A stretch of 64,000 nt of DNA, taken from the NCBI GenBank assembly GCA_964507325.1, contig CAZDQL010000021.1:11625-75624 (forward strand). The letters are read 5' to 3'. The notes under the pieces are model-generated. The model did no database searches, was not told where the DNA came from, and saw only the letters and a list, made by a program, of their open reading frames with translations. Source of the DNA: CAZDQL01 sp964507325. Lineage in GTDB: Bacteria; Planctomycetota; UBA1135; GCA-002686595. Positions 25,223-34,572 of the stretch are shown one piece after another. How positions within the stretch are numbered: position 1 is the stretch's first letter; each line of letters opens with the position of its first letter. Both the position numbers and the translations under genes were made by a program.

Positions 25223-26149
25223 ATGCCCCACAACGAGCCGTTCGTCACCCTCGACCACGTCAGCAAGCAGTACGCCACCGTCACCGCCGTCGACGATCTG
25301 AGCTTCGCCATCGAGCCGGGGGAGATCTATGCCCTGCTCGGGCCGAACGGCGCCGGCAAGACCACTCTCGTGCGCATGCTCGTCGGCATCCTCCAACCGG
25401 ACAGCGGCACGGTCGGTTTCGCGGCCGGCCTCGACCGCCGCCTGCACGTCGGCTACCTGCCGGAGGAGCGCGGCCTCTACCCCGACCAGCCGATCCTGCG
25501 CACCCTGGAGTACTTCGGCACCCTGTACCGCATGCCGGCGAAGGAGGCGCGGGAGGCCGCCCTCGCCTGGCTCGAGCGGCTCGACCTGGCCGACCGGGCG
25601 CAGGAGAAGCTGGACGCCCTCAGCAAGGGCAACCAGCAGAAGGTGCAGTTCGTCTCGGCGGTGCTGCACCGGCCGCGGCTGCTCATCCTGGACGAGCCGT
25701 TCAGCGGCCTCGATCCGCTCAACCAGGAGCTGTTCCTCGATCTGATCGAGGAGCTGCGGCGCGAGGGGGCGACGATCCTGCTCAGCGCCCACCAGATGAA
25801 CCTGGTCGAGGCGATCGCCGACCGCATCCTCGTCATCGATCACGGCCGTCCGGCGCTGCACGGCACGATGGCCGAGATCCGCGCCCGGGCCGCCAGCCGG
25901 GAGAAGATCATCTGCCGGGTGCCGGACGACTGCGACGTCTCCGCCGTGCCGCTGCCGGACGGCATCCGGCACCTGGAGACGCTGCCCGGGGGGGAGGTGG
26001 CCGCCTGGCTGGCGCCCGATGCGGCGCTACCGGAAGCGCTGGCCGCCCTGGCGGCGGCGCTGCCGATCATCGCGGTCAACTCGGCCCAGGTCAGCCTGCA
26101 CGAGATCTTCGTCGAGACGGTCGGCCGCCGCGAGGAGGTGACAGCGTGA
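25223..26149 (+). CDS. ABC transporter ATP-binding protein (ABC-2/NatA type)
   Basis: The 308-residue ATPase has Walker A GPNGAGKTT at residues 40-48, a signature LSKGNQQK at about 133 and Walker B LLILDEP at about 153-159 with the catalytic Glu, followed by a switch His in SAHQ. A C-terminal extension of about 90 residues resembles that of NatA/CcmA-type exporters. The stop overlaps the start of the permease gene (GTGA), showing translational coupling. The pair should form an ATP-driven exporter or a sodium-extrusion system; the substrate is unknown. Confidence 0.93.
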   Translation: MPHNEPFVTLDHVSKQYATVTAVDDLSFAIEPGEIYALLGPNGAGKTTLVRMLVGILQPDSGTVGFAAGLDRRLHVGYLPEERGLYPDQPILRTLEYFGTLYRMPAKEAREAALAWLERLDLADRAQEKLDALSKGNQQKVQFVSAVLHRPRLLILDEPFSGLDPLNQELFLDLIEELRREGATILLSAHQMNLVEAIADRILVIDHGRPALHGTMAEIRARAASREKIICRVPDDCDVSAVPLPDGIRHLETLPGGEVAAWLAPDAALPEALAALAAALPIIAVNSAQVSLHEIFVETVGRREEVTA

Positions 26150-27339
26150 GTCGCGAGTCGATCATGCTGCGCGTCGCCAGGTGGGAGTTCCGGCGCTTCT
26201 ACAAGACGAAGGAGATCTTCTGGGGCATCGTCATCGTTCTCGGCGTGTTCCTCGGGCAGAAGATCATCACCCAGCGGGTGGCCGCCGCCGGACGCGAGAC
26301 GAAGACCATCGCCGTGCTGGGCGGCGAGTTCCTGCCGGGGGAGGCGAGCGGTCAGGAGCGCTTCGCCTTCGCGCTGAACGAAGGGACCGAGACCGATCTG
26401 CGGGCGGCGGTCCAGGCCGAGGAGTACGAAGCCCTGCTCGTCTTCACCGGACCCGATGCGGTGCGGCTCTGCGTGCGCAAGGAGTCCCCCTGGCAGGAGG
26501 AGCTGCTCGAACTCCTGAGCACCGCGCGCCAGGGCGAGCGGCTGGCCGACATCGGTGTTGCGCCCGACGTGCTGGCCCGGGCCGCCGCGCCGCTGGCGGC
26601 GGAGACCGTGGAGGTCGGCACGGGCGAGGCGGCGCGGGTCGGCGGGAAGTGGACCGCCGGCGTGCTCGTCGGCCTGATGGTGCTCGCCATCTTCTTCGGC
26701 ATGGCCTACCTGTTCGTCGCCATCACCGGCGAAAAGGCCAAACGCATCACCGAGCAGATCCTCGCGGTCATCCCGGCCCAGGCCTGGATCGACGGCAAGA
26801 TCCTGGGCCTGGCCGTGCTCGCCATCACCCACGTGCTGGCCTACGTGGCCGGCTACGTGCTGTACCGGGTGGGGTGCGTGCTGATCTGGGGCGAGGAGCT
26901 GGGCCTGCCGGCGCTGCTGGCGGATCCGGTGCTGTTCCTGGCCAACCTCGGCATCGCCTTGCTGGGCTTCTACCTCTGGTTCTGCTTCTTCGGGCTCGTG
27001 GCCTGCACCATCAACGATCCGAACACGTCCTCGCGCAGCTCGCTGTTGATGCTGCCGCTCTTGCCGCTGGCCGGTGCCTTCGCCGGCATGAACAGCCCCG
27101 ACGTCCTCTGGATGCGGATCCAGAGTTGGTTCCCCTTCTCCGCCCCGTTCGCGATGCCGATGCGACTCGTCCTGGGGGAGGTCGCCTGGTGGGAGTACGT
27201 GCTCTGCGTCGCCCTACTGGCGGGCGGCATCTGGCTGCTGCGCAAGGCGGCCGGCACGGTGTTCGGCCTCGGCATGCTCATGTACGGCAAAGAGCCGAGC
27301 TGGGCGGAGGTGTGGAGGTGGGTGCGGGCGAGATCCTGA
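26146..27339 (+). CDS. ABC-2 type permease (NatB-like)
   Basis: The protein has 397 residues and starts with GTG overlapping the ATPase stop. One membrane helix lies near residues 23-40, then a soluble periplasmic region of about 150 residues, then five or six helices (from about 170). This is the topology of NatB-type permeases. It ends 25 bases before the next membrane protein gene, so those two may be co-transcribed. Confidence 0.88.
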   Translation: MSRESIMLRVARWEFRRFYKTKEIFWGIVIVLGVFLGQKIITQRVAAAGRETKTIAVLGGEFLPGEASGQERFAFALNEGTETDLRAAVQAEEYEALLVFTGPDAVRLCVRKESPWQEELLELLSTARQGERLADIGVAPDVLARAAAPLAAETVEVGTGEAARVGGKWTAGVLVGLMVLAIFFGMAYLFVAITGEKAKRITEQILAVIPAQAWIDGKILGLAVLAITHVLAYVAGYVLYRVGCVLIWGEELGLPALLADPVLFLANLGIALLGFYLWFCFFGLVACTINDPNTSSRSSLLMLPLLPLAGAFAGMNSPDVLWMRIQSWFPFSAPFAMPMRLVLGEVAWWEYVLCVALLAGGIWLLRKAAGTVFGLGMLMYGKEPSWAEVWRWVRARS

Positions 27340-27364
27340 TCCCGGCGAGAGTGGTCGCGGGGGC

Positions 27365-29185
27365 GTGGCCGCGCTACCCTCGTTGCACGTGAGGCACTCA
27401 ACGCTCGCACCAGGGGATTCGCAGCGGCGCTCCCGACTTGCGCGTCTGACCCTGGTCGCCTCGCTCCTCTTCGCGCTCGCCCTCCCGGCGGCGCAGCTTC
27501 CCCACACCGGGTTCGGGGCGGACGACCACCTGCACTTGGGCGTCCTGGAGGGCACCCTGCAGGTGAGCTGGGTATCCCCCCTGGATCTCTATCGTTGGGT
27601 CGATGGCGATCCGGACCACGTGAGGGAGCTGCAGGACACGGGACCGGTGCCCTGGTTGGCCCATCCGGAGCTGAAGCTCGCCTACTGGCGCCCCCTGAGC
27701 TCGGCGTTGACCGTCCTGGATCACCAGCTCTTCGGCCTGAGCTCGCTGGGCTACACGTTGCACAGCATCCTGTGGTACGGGCTGCTCTCCGTCGTGCTCG
27801 CTCTCCTCTTGCGGCGGGTGCTCCCGGGATCGCCCCTCGTCGCTCTGGCCCTGCTCGTCTGGGTTCTGGCCGCCAGCCACCGACAGGCCGTCTGCTGGAT
27901 CGCGGCGAGGAACGCGCTCGTCACCGCGTGCTTCGGACTCGCGGGGCTCCTGGCGCACATCCAGTGGCGCGAAGGCGGTCGTCGGGGATACCTGTTCCTC
28001 TCCCTCGCGGCTCTCCTGGCGGCCCTCCTGGCTGGAGAGGCGGCGCTCGGCGCCTTCGCCTTGCTGCTCGCCTACGAGCTCTGCGGCGCGCCTGGCGGTG
28101 CGGGGAGACGGATCCGGGCCGCGCTACCGGCCGTGACCCTGGCCGTCGCCTGGCTCCTGGTCTACGTCAGCCTCGGCTACGGAACCCATGGATCCGGGGC
28201 CTACATCAATCCCCTGAACGAGCCGCTGACGTACCTGAGCGTGCTTCCGGGGCGCCTGCTCGCGATGACGGGCTGTCTCTTCCTGGGCATGCCCGCCGAT
28301 CTCTGGTTCTACATGCCGGAGCTCCGCTGGGCGGCGGTCCTCGTCGGAGCCCTGGCCACAGCGCTGCTGCTCTGGCTCGTGCCCCCGGCCTGGTCGGGCC
28401 TCGGTCGGGATCGGCGTCGCGCGTTCCGGTGGCTGACCCTCGGCGCGATCGGTTCGCTCCTGCCGCAAGCCTCGGGGATGCTGGGACCTCGCAGCCTCGT
28501 CCTCCCCTCGGTGGGGGCCGCGCTGATCGTGGCCCTCGTCCTCCAGCACTGGTGGACCGAGTTGCGCAAGAGGTCGGGGGTGGGTCCGCGGCTGAGGGGT
28601 GCACTGTGCGTCTTCCTCGCGATCGTCCACCTCGTCGCCGCGCCGTACTCCTGGTTCTTCTGGTCGGGGTTCTTCGAGCGAACGGGCGCCGCGGTGAGAG
28701 CCGCTCTCGAACCGGCCGACCTGGACCGGGAGAGCCTGGCGGACCAGAATGCCGTCCTCCTGACCGCTCCCGACGTCTTCGTCGGCTTCTACACGCCGTT
28801 CTGGCGCCAGCTGCACCGGCATCCGATGCCGCAGTCCTGGTGGGTCCTGTCCTCGGCCCGTTGTGATCACCGGGTCCACCGGGTGGCGACCGACACGATC
28901 GAGCTCGAGCTCCTCGACGGCCGCATGCTGGAGACGGCCTTCGAGATCCTGTTCCGCAATCCCTCGCTCGCCTTCGAGCCCGGCGACGAGGTCCACCTGG
29001 AGGGTCTGGACGTGCGGGTCCTGGCCACCGACGACGTCGGTCCCACGCGGGTCGAGTTCCGCTTCGATCGATCCCTGGACGATCCCTCCCTCCACCTCCT
29101 GGCCTGGGAAGACGGCCGGTTGGTGCCCGTGCAGTTGCCGTCGGTGGGCGAGACCATGGATCTGCCCTTGGTCACCGCCCCCTGA
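27365..29185 (+). CDS. Multi-pass membrane protein of unknown function
   Basis: The protein has about 606 residues with roughly ten hydrophobic segments between residues 30 and 435 and a C-terminal soluble part of 160 residues rich in beta strands. The first loop (TGFGADDHLHLGVLEG) has the acidic pattern of GT39/PMT-type glycosyltransferases, and a later loop contains YWRPLSSAL. No characterised family is recognised. The start is uncertain: GTG at 27365 is the longest, and GTG at 27389 would remove eight residues. A role in glycosylation or surface assembly is a guess from topology. Confidence 0.6.
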   Translation: MAALPSLHVRHSTLAPGDSQRRSRLARLTLVASLLFALALPAAQLPHTGFGADDHLHLGVLEGTLQVSWVSPLDLYRWVDGDPDHVRELQDTGPVPWLAHPELKLAYWRPLSSALTVLDHQLFGLSSLGYTLHSILWYGLLSVVLALLLRRVLPGSPLVALALLVWVLAASHRQAVCWIAARNALVTACFGLAGLLAHIQWREGGRRGYLFLSLAALLAALLAGEAALGAFALLLAYELCGAPGGAGRRIRAALPAVTLAVAWLLVYVSLGYGTHGSGAYINPLNEPLTYLSVLPGRLLAMTGCLFLGMPADLWFYMPELRWAAVLVGALATALLLWLVPPAWSGLGRDRRRAFRWLTLGAIGSLLPQASGMLGPRSLVLPSVGAALIVALVLQHWWTELRKRSGVGPRLRGALCVFLAIVHLVAAPYSWFFWSGFFERTGAAVRAALEPADLDRESLADQNAVLLTAPDVFVGFYTPFWRQLHRHPMPQSWWVLSSARCDHRVHRVATDTIELELLDGRMLETAFEILFRNPSLAFEPGDEVHLEGLDVRVLATDDVGPTRVEFRFDRSLDDPSLHLLAWEDGRLVPVQLPSVGETMDLPLVTAP

Positions 29186-29247
29186 TCGGAGCGCATGGGC
29201 CAGGGACGTCACGCGCCCCATCCGCCGCGTTAGCAGCTTCAGCCGGG

Positions 29248-29736
29248 TCACCAATCGGAGAAGCTCTTGCGGATGCTGGACTCCAGGCTCCAGCGGTTGC
29301 GCGGGAATCCGGCGAAGATCACCTCGCCCTCGATCAGCAGTCGGGGATTGGGGCCTTCGGGGGAGGCGGCCTCGTAGGTGATCGCAGGACGCAGATCGAA
29401 CTCCCCGAAGATCTCTCGGAGCATGCCCACGAAGCGGTCTCGCTGCGCCCCGGGTTCGTCGCACACCGTCACCGCGATCTCTGAGTAGAACTCGCTCGGA
29501 TCCTCGCCGCGCCGGCGCAGGAGCTCGCGCCAAACGGCTATCCGGTAGTCGGCTGTCTCATGCTCTGGGATGTAGTTCTCGGTGGCGAGCTGCTCGAGGA
29601 TCAGGTCCACGATCTGCTCCCTCTCGCCCAGGCCCGATTGCTCAGCATGCTCGAGGGCTTCGGCCAGTCCCACGACTCCGATCCGGTGCAGACCCACGAG
29701 CACCGGAGTGACGCCGAATTGCCCACCACACCTCAT
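29248..29736 (-). CDS. Conserved hypothetical protein
   Basis: The protein has 162 residues. An N-terminal helical part contains LHRIGVVGLAEALEHAEQS and 'GEREQIVDLILEQLATENYIP'; a C-terminal part has alternating strands and FSDW at the end. The residue pattern looks like a genuine conserved protein, but I cannot name a family. It lacks a signal peptide and membrane helices, so it should be cytoplasmic. The ATG at 29736 follows an AGCGATGAGG context; upstream extension of the frame is low in similarity to anything. It is divergent from the nitroreductase gene, 214 bases apart. Confidence 0.6.
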   Translation of the reverse strand: MRCGGQFGVTPVLVGLHRIGVVGLAEALEHAEQSGLGEREQIVDLILEQLATENYIPEHETADYRIAVWRELLRRRGEDPSEFYSEIAVTVCDEPGAQRDRFVGMLREIFGEFDLRPAITYEAASPEGPNPRLLIEGEVIFAGFPRNRWSLESSIRKSFSDW

Positions 29737-29950
29737 CGCTCTTCCCGCTTCGCCTTGGTCTCCAGGAGCTCTGCGCGGCTCCGCCTTCGGAGCCGTGCGC
29801 TCGACTGTAGCAACGCTCGGCTCATGCACAAGGCGCGCGCATCCAGCGGCGAGACACTTCTCGCTGGGGAGCCCCGGTCCTGCGGGCTTGCCGAGGCTCG
29901 CGGGCAGTGGGAGACTACCTCTCGGCTTCGAATCGAGAGGAGCAGCCTTC

Positions 29951-30463
29951 ATGACCTTCGCCGAGCTCGTTCGATCACGCCGATCGATCCGCGTGTTCGA
30001 ACCCCGGGCCGTGGACGTCCAGCCGATTCTGAAGGCGGCCAACGCCGCTCCCTCCGCGGGCAATCTCCAGGCCTACGAGATCGTCCGCGTGACGAGTGAG
30101 GAGACCCGCCGCAAGCTGATGCGTGCCTCGCTCGATCAGGATTCGATCCTGCAGGCGCCCGTGGTGCTCGTCTTCTTCGCCGCCCCCGGTCGGTCGTCGG
30201 TCGAGTACGGCGAGCGTGGGGCGGACCTGTACTGCGTCCAGGACGCCACCATCTCCTGTACCTACGCCCAGCTGGCGGCGGCGGACCTGGGACTCGGCAG
30301 CGTCTGGATCGGCGCCTTCGACGATGCGGCCGTCCGCCGTGCCCTGCACGCACCACGACGACTGCGCCCCGTGGCGATGCTCCCCATCGGTCATCCCGCC
30401 GAGAGAGCGCGCTCTACACCGCGCCGGCGCTTGTCGGACCTGGTGCACGAGGAGCGGCTGTAG
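29951..30463 (+). CDS. Nitroreductase family protein
   Basis: The protein has 170 residues. FMN-binding patterns of nitroreductases are present: RRSIRVFEPRAVD at the N-terminus, APSAGNLQAYEIV at about 34-46, and DLGLGSVWIGAF around 110. These are flavoproteins that use NAD(P)H to reduce nitro compounds or similar acceptors. It is at the short end of the family. GAGGAG lies 9 bases before the ATG. Confidence 0.88.
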   Translation: MTFAELVRSRRSIRVFEPRAVDVQPILKAANAAPSAGNLQAYEIVRVTSEETRRKLMRASLDQDSILQAPVVLVFFAAPGRSSVEYGERGADLYCVQDATISCTYAQLAAADLGLGSVWIGAFDDAAVRRALHAPRRLRPVAMLPIGHPAERARSTPRRRLSDLVHEERL

Positions 30464-30499
30464 GCCCTCGGTTCAGGACGGCCGCCACTCCCACAGCGA

Positions 30500-31852
30500 T
30501 CAGTCCTTCGGCAGCTTGATGCTGTGCTCGATGATCTGCTCCGGATACTGGAAGGCCTCGACCAGCCCCATCAGCCGTTCGACGACCTCCGGCTCCCGCT
30601 CGGCCAGGTTCTCCGTCTCCCCGACGTCGGCCCTCAGGTCGTAGAGCTCCACCTTCCCGGAACCCCGCTCGTCGACGTAGTTGTAGAACTCCTTCAGGTC
30701 CGGGAGCACCAGCTTCCACCTGCCGCTGCGGACGGCTTGCATCTCGTTCCTGCAGAAGTAGAAGAAGTCCTCCCGTGCACCCACAGTGCTGCGGCCTAGC
30801 AGCAGCTCGGTCTGGTCGACGCCGTCGACGATCCGATCCGTGGGCGGCTGGTACCCCGCCAGGGTGGCGAAGGTCGGCATGAAGTCCAGCGTCGAGAACA
30901 CGGCGTCGTTCACGCGCCCAGCCGGCACGCGGCCTGGCCACCGGACGATGCAGGGCACGCGCAGGCCCCCTTCGTAGGTCGACCCCTTGCCCTCGCGCAG
31001 GGGGCCGGACGATCCCCAGGCGATGGCCCCGTCGTGCCGCTCGCGAAGCCGCTTCTGCATGTTGTTCCAGGGACCGTTGTCCGACGTGAAGATCACGATC
31101 GTCCTCTCGCGCACCCCCAGCTCGTCGATCGCGTCGAGGAGACGCCCGGTGTGATGGTCCAGCTCCTCGACGGCAGCGGCGTACAGCCCGGCCTCTGTTC
31201 CTGCCTTGAACTCGGGCGAGGCGTCGATGATCGAGTGGACCATCGTGTGGGACAGGTAGAGGAAGAAGGGCCGGTCGCTGTTCGCCTCGAGCCACTCGAT
31301 CCCCTTGTCCGTGTAGAGCCGCGTGAGGCTCGCCATGTCCTCGATGATCCCGGCGGGCTCGTCATTCTCGTGGAGCTTCACCTGTGCGGCGTCGTTGGCC
31401 CCCAGCGGCCCCCAGTAGTAGTCGAATCCCTTGGCCCTCGGCATGCGCTCGGGAACCGCGGCCCGGTTGGAGACGTCCCACTTGCCGATGCAGCAGGTCG
31501 CGTAGCCGGCTTCCTGCAGCAGCTCGGCCAGCGTGATCTCGGCCGCCGGCATCGACCAGCCGCCGCTGCGCACCGGGTAGCGGCCCGTCAGCAGCGCGGA
31601 TCGGGATGGGCCGCAGGTGACCTGGGCGTAGAAGTCGGTGAAACGGGTCCCCTCCGCGGCCAGACGGTCGAGCCGCGGAGTCCGGATCTCCTCGGAGCCG
31701 TAGCAGCCCAGGTCTCCGTAGCCCTGGTCGTCGGTGAAGACGATCACGATGTTCGGCCGCTCATCCTCCTGGCTTCCCGTCCACGCGGGGATGAGCAGAG
31801 CGACGACTCCCGCCAGGATGACGCACGAACCGAGGAATCCAGCCCTTCGCAT
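30500..31852 (-). CDS. Secreted sulfatase (Cys type)
   Basis: The 450-residue precursor has an N-terminal hydrophobic segment (LGSCVILAGVVALLIPAW). The metal-binding start PNIVIVFTDDQGYGDLGCYG and the formylglycine core CGPSRSALLTGRYPVRSG are complete, as are GKWDVS and SDNGPW. The C-terminus resembles that of the sulfatase at 12743, but sequence identity between the two is only moderate. It lies upstream of the minus-strand neighbour at 29248 and 102 bases downstream of the DUF4091 gene on the same strand. The start is set at the second ATG (31852), because GAAGGG abuts the first ATG (31861) and is well spaced from the second. Confidence 0.92.
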   Translation of the reverse strand: MRRAGFLGSCVILAGVVALLIPAWTGSQEDERPNIVIVFTDDQGYGDLGCYGSEEIRTPRLDRLAAEGTRFTDFYAQVTCGPSRSALLTGRYPVRSGGWSMPAAEITLAELLQEAGYATCCIGKWDVSNRAAVPERMPRAKGFDYYWGPLGANDAAQVKLHENDEPAGIIEDMASLTRLYTDKGIEWLEANSDRPFFLYLSHTMVHSIIDASPEFKAGTEAGLYAAAVEELDHHTGRLLDAIDELGVRERTIVIFTSDNGPWNNMQKRLRERHDGAIAWGSSGPLREGKGSTYEGGLRVPCIVRWPGRVPAGRVNDAVFSTLDFMPTFATLAGYQPPTDRIVDGVDQTELLLGRSTVGAREDFFYFCRNEMQAVRSGRWKLVLPDLKEFYNYVDERGSGKVELYDLRADVGETENLAEREPEVVERLMGLVEAFQYPEQIIEHSIKLPKD

Positions 31853-31954
31853 GGTCCCCATCCCTTCGATCTCCGGCGCCTCACCGCGAGGGGCCGTCGA
31901 TACGATACCGCGGCTGGCAGGCTGGGGGCCATTTCCCCCCCTGTGGTCCGGCTG

Positions 31955-33748
31955 CTAGCGCTGAATCAGCGCCGCCAGGTCGCGGCGTGCCTGTTCGTAC
32001 GCTTCTGGGTCGTCGACGAAGCTCGCGAACGAATCGGCGAGAGGTGTCACGATGGCGAGCGCCTGCTGCCGACGTCCGAGAGCGTCTGCGATCGTGAGGT
32101 ACTCGAAGTCCTCGACCGCATCGCGGATCGCCTTCAGCCGCAGACTCGGTGCGATGCCGTCGTAGCCCACCTGGTCGCCGGGATAGACCAGAACACCGTC
32201 ACCGTTGTAGTCGTAGGTGTTCCCCATCCAGGTGTTCTCGTAGGTGTGAGCGATCGACCAGGGATCGGCGTAGTTCGGTCCCCACCAGTAGGCCATCGAC
32301 CAGTAGAGCAGCCCGCACATCTCGTGGCGCCAGGCGACCCAGGTGGGAATGCGGTGGTTGATCAACGGGAGGTCGGTCTGCCACGACATGCCTCCGCCCC
32401 AACTGGTCATTGCGGTGTAGGTCCAGATCTCCTCGCCCAGGGCCCTGCGCGCCGCGGCGGACACCGGGTCGAACGACAGGAAGTAGGGCACCCAGGTATC
32501 GATGGCGCCGTAGAGGTCTCCCCAGGCGGTCACGTCGGGAGTCGTCTGCTCGACCACCAGGACCTCGATGTGCTGGAAACCGGCACCACGGATCGCCGTT
32601 CCGAGCTCGCGCACGTACGCGTACGCCGCCGCCGTGTTCGGCTCGTCACAGAGGTAGACGTAGAAGAAGACGTCCTGAATCCCGGTCATCGAGGCGATCA
32701 CCTGGTCCCAGCTTCCCAGGTAGGCCAGCAGGCGGTCGCGGCGCGTCGTCGTGAGGTCTCCCGGCTGATACGTGTTCTCGTCGTACCAGGCGGAGCCGAA
32801 CGTGACCTCCTTCACCGTCGGAGTTCCCCTGAAGGGCAGCCGTACCGCATTGAGCGGCTGCGCGTCGAGGAAGGCCTGGATCGTGTTCAGCCAGGCTCCC
32901 GGCAGCGTGAACGAACCGTCGGGCTGCAGGTCGTTCGCCGTGAAGTAGATCGTGTAGGCCTTCAGGGTGGCGTTGAGGCGGTGGCGCGAGAGGAGCTCGT
33001 TGCACTGGTCGGCCACGGCTTGCCACCAGGCCTCGCTGTGGGTCTCCCCGTTCAGCCAGGCCAGGTGTCGGATCTGATGCTCCGGCGCGCCGAAGTCGGT
33101 TCTGAGCGTCGGAACGTCGGGCAGGTCGAAGTTCCACACCGTGAGGGAGACCGGAATGTCACCCAGGAAACCAGGACCGGCACGCAGCTGGTAGGAGCCG
33201 CTGTAGACACCTGCCGGCGCGCCGACGGGCACATGCAGATCGACGAGAAAGCCGTGTGTCTCGTCAGGCGGGAGATCGAAGGGCGCCGCCAGCAGGTTGT
33301 TCGGGTCGGTGAACCGCTCACCGGTGATCGGGTTGCAGAAGGGGATCAGCGCATCGGGATACCAGCCGGGGGTGAAGCTCGTCACGCCCCAGGAGGGCGA
33401 GGTGATCTCGAACTGGTGCTGCCGGTACAGCACCGCGTCCCCCGCCGCGATGACCGCGCCGCCGGGCCCCACGAGGTCGCCTGGGAAGAGGTCCACACCG
33501 ACGAGCGGCAGATCGGAGCGCATCAGGATCTGGAAGCTCTCCCACTCGTTGCGCGCAGCGCCCAGTTCGACGGTCCTGGAGGTCCCTGGAAGTCCCGCTC
33601 GCAGAGTCCGCAGAGTCGCGCTCTGCGTCCACACGTCGCAGTGCCTGCTCCTGAACTTGATCTTCAGCTGCGCGCGGCCGCAATCGGCGAAGAGAACGGC
33701 GCCGGCAAGGACGGCGAGAAGCGAGGCGATCTGTCGGGTCGGGGCCAT
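31955..33748 (-). CDS. Secreted DUF4091 glycosidase-like protein
   Basis: The 597-residue precursor has a signal peptide (IASLLAVLAGAVLFADCGRAQ). The N-terminal half is beta-rich. The C-terminal half carries DUF4091 features: FYVYLCDEPN near residue 340, W-rich segments (YWSMAYWWGPN), and a C-terminal helical AIRDAVEDFEYL block. DUF4091 proteins are glycoside-hydrolase-like with a TIM barrel and often sit with sulfatases. A good GGAGG site lies 9 bases before the ATG. It is upstream of the sulfatase gene on the same strand with a 102-base gap, so the two may form a glycan-degradation pair. Confidence 0.8.
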   Translation of the reverse strand: MAPTRQIASLLAVLAGAVLFADCGRAQLKIKFRSRHCDVWTQSATLRTLRAGLPGTSRTVELGAARNEWESFQILMRSDLPLVGVDLFPGDLVGPGGAVIAAGDAVLYRQHQFEITSPSWGVTSFTPGWYPDALIPFCNPITGERFTDPNNLLAAPFDLPPDETHGFLVDLHVPVGAPAGVYSGSYQLRAGPGFLGDIPVSLTVWNFDLPDVPTLRTDFGAPEHQIRHLAWLNGETHSEAWWQAVADQCNELLSRHRLNATLKAYTIYFTANDLQPDGSFTLPGAWLNTIQAFLDAQPLNAVRLPFRGTPTVKEVTFGSAWYDENTYQPGDLTTTRRDRLLAYLGSWDQVIASMTGIQDVFFYVYLCDEPNTAAAYAYVRELGTAIRGAGFQHIEVLVVEQTTPDVTAWGDLYGAIDTWVPYFLSFDPVSAAARRALGEEIWTYTAMTSWGGGMSWQTDLPLINHRIPTWVAWRHEMCGLLYWSMAYWWGPNYADPWSIAHTYENTWMGNTYDYNGDGVLVYPGDQVGYDGIAPSLRLKAIRDAVEDFEYLTIADALGRRQQALAIVTPLADSFASFVDDPEAYEQARRDLAALIQR

Positions 33749-33944
33749 GCTCGAGATCCTCCAGGCTGTTGGATGGGGACGAACGGCCGTGAGTTCCGTC
33801 GAGTCGACCGTCAGGCTCGAGATGAGCCTGAATCCCGTCCTTTCTCCTATGTGCCGAGTCGGCTCGCGGCTATGGAATGGAGCAGGTTGAGCACACCCGC
33901 GGTGGGGAATCCCCTCGGCATCAGATCGCCCTGCTGCATGGAGG

Positions 33945-34343
33945 TCATCCGGGCGGGCCAGTCCCCCGCTTGCCTCCGACCCGTCCTTCGACGTCCCAGC
34001 CGGGCGAGTTCTTGAATCGCGACTCCTCCCGCTCCGTCATGGCGGCCTCCCCGTCCACCCTCACGTACTCCCGGCCGCAGCCCTCGCAGCGGTAGAACGT
34101 GTAGTTCGGCGGCCGATTCGCCAGGAAGGCGTTGATCCACTTCAGCTTCTTCTCCCGGCACCCCGGGCAGCACTCGCGCCTCCTCGTGAGGAGGAACCCA
34201 CCACCGAGATACAGCACGATCGCGACCACGAGGATGCCGAACCCGACCGCACCCAGCCAGGGTGACACGACGAAGAGGACCGCCACCACGACCAGTGGCG
34301 TGAGCATCAGCAGCCAGACCAGAACGTTGCACCCGGTCAACAT
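33945..34343 (-). CDS. Small membrane protein with zinc-ribbon
   Basis: The protein has 132 residues. Two hydrophobic helices (about 7-25 and 32-52) are followed by a cytosolic zinc ribbon with CCPGC (58-62) and CEGC (86-89) and a charged tail. It is of unknown function. The ATG at 34343 starts directly before the first helix; the frame remains open further upstream but that part looks non-coding. Confidence 0.55.
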   Translation of the reverse strand: MLTGCNVLVWLLMLTPLVVVAVLFVVSPWLGAVGFGILVVAIVLYLGGGFLLTRRRECCPGCREKKLKWINAFLANRPPNYTFYRCEGCGREYVRVDGEAAMTEREESRFKNSPGWDVEGRVGGKRGTGPPG

Positions 34344-34572
34344 CTCAGTGCTGCGTCCCCGCAACCACGAGGCGCCATCGTAGCCTGCCCGATCGATCGC
34401 GACGGCCACCAAAGCAACCTGAACGAGCTCCGGGGAGTGCCGACGGGTGTAGGCCCCCAAAACCGTCAATCCTCCGCTACGCGAATCCCATGCAGATCTG
34501 ACGCGGGTCGCAATCGACACGGCGCACAGGCCGGAGGAGAATGCACGACTCCACCCAGCCAGGGGCCCGACC

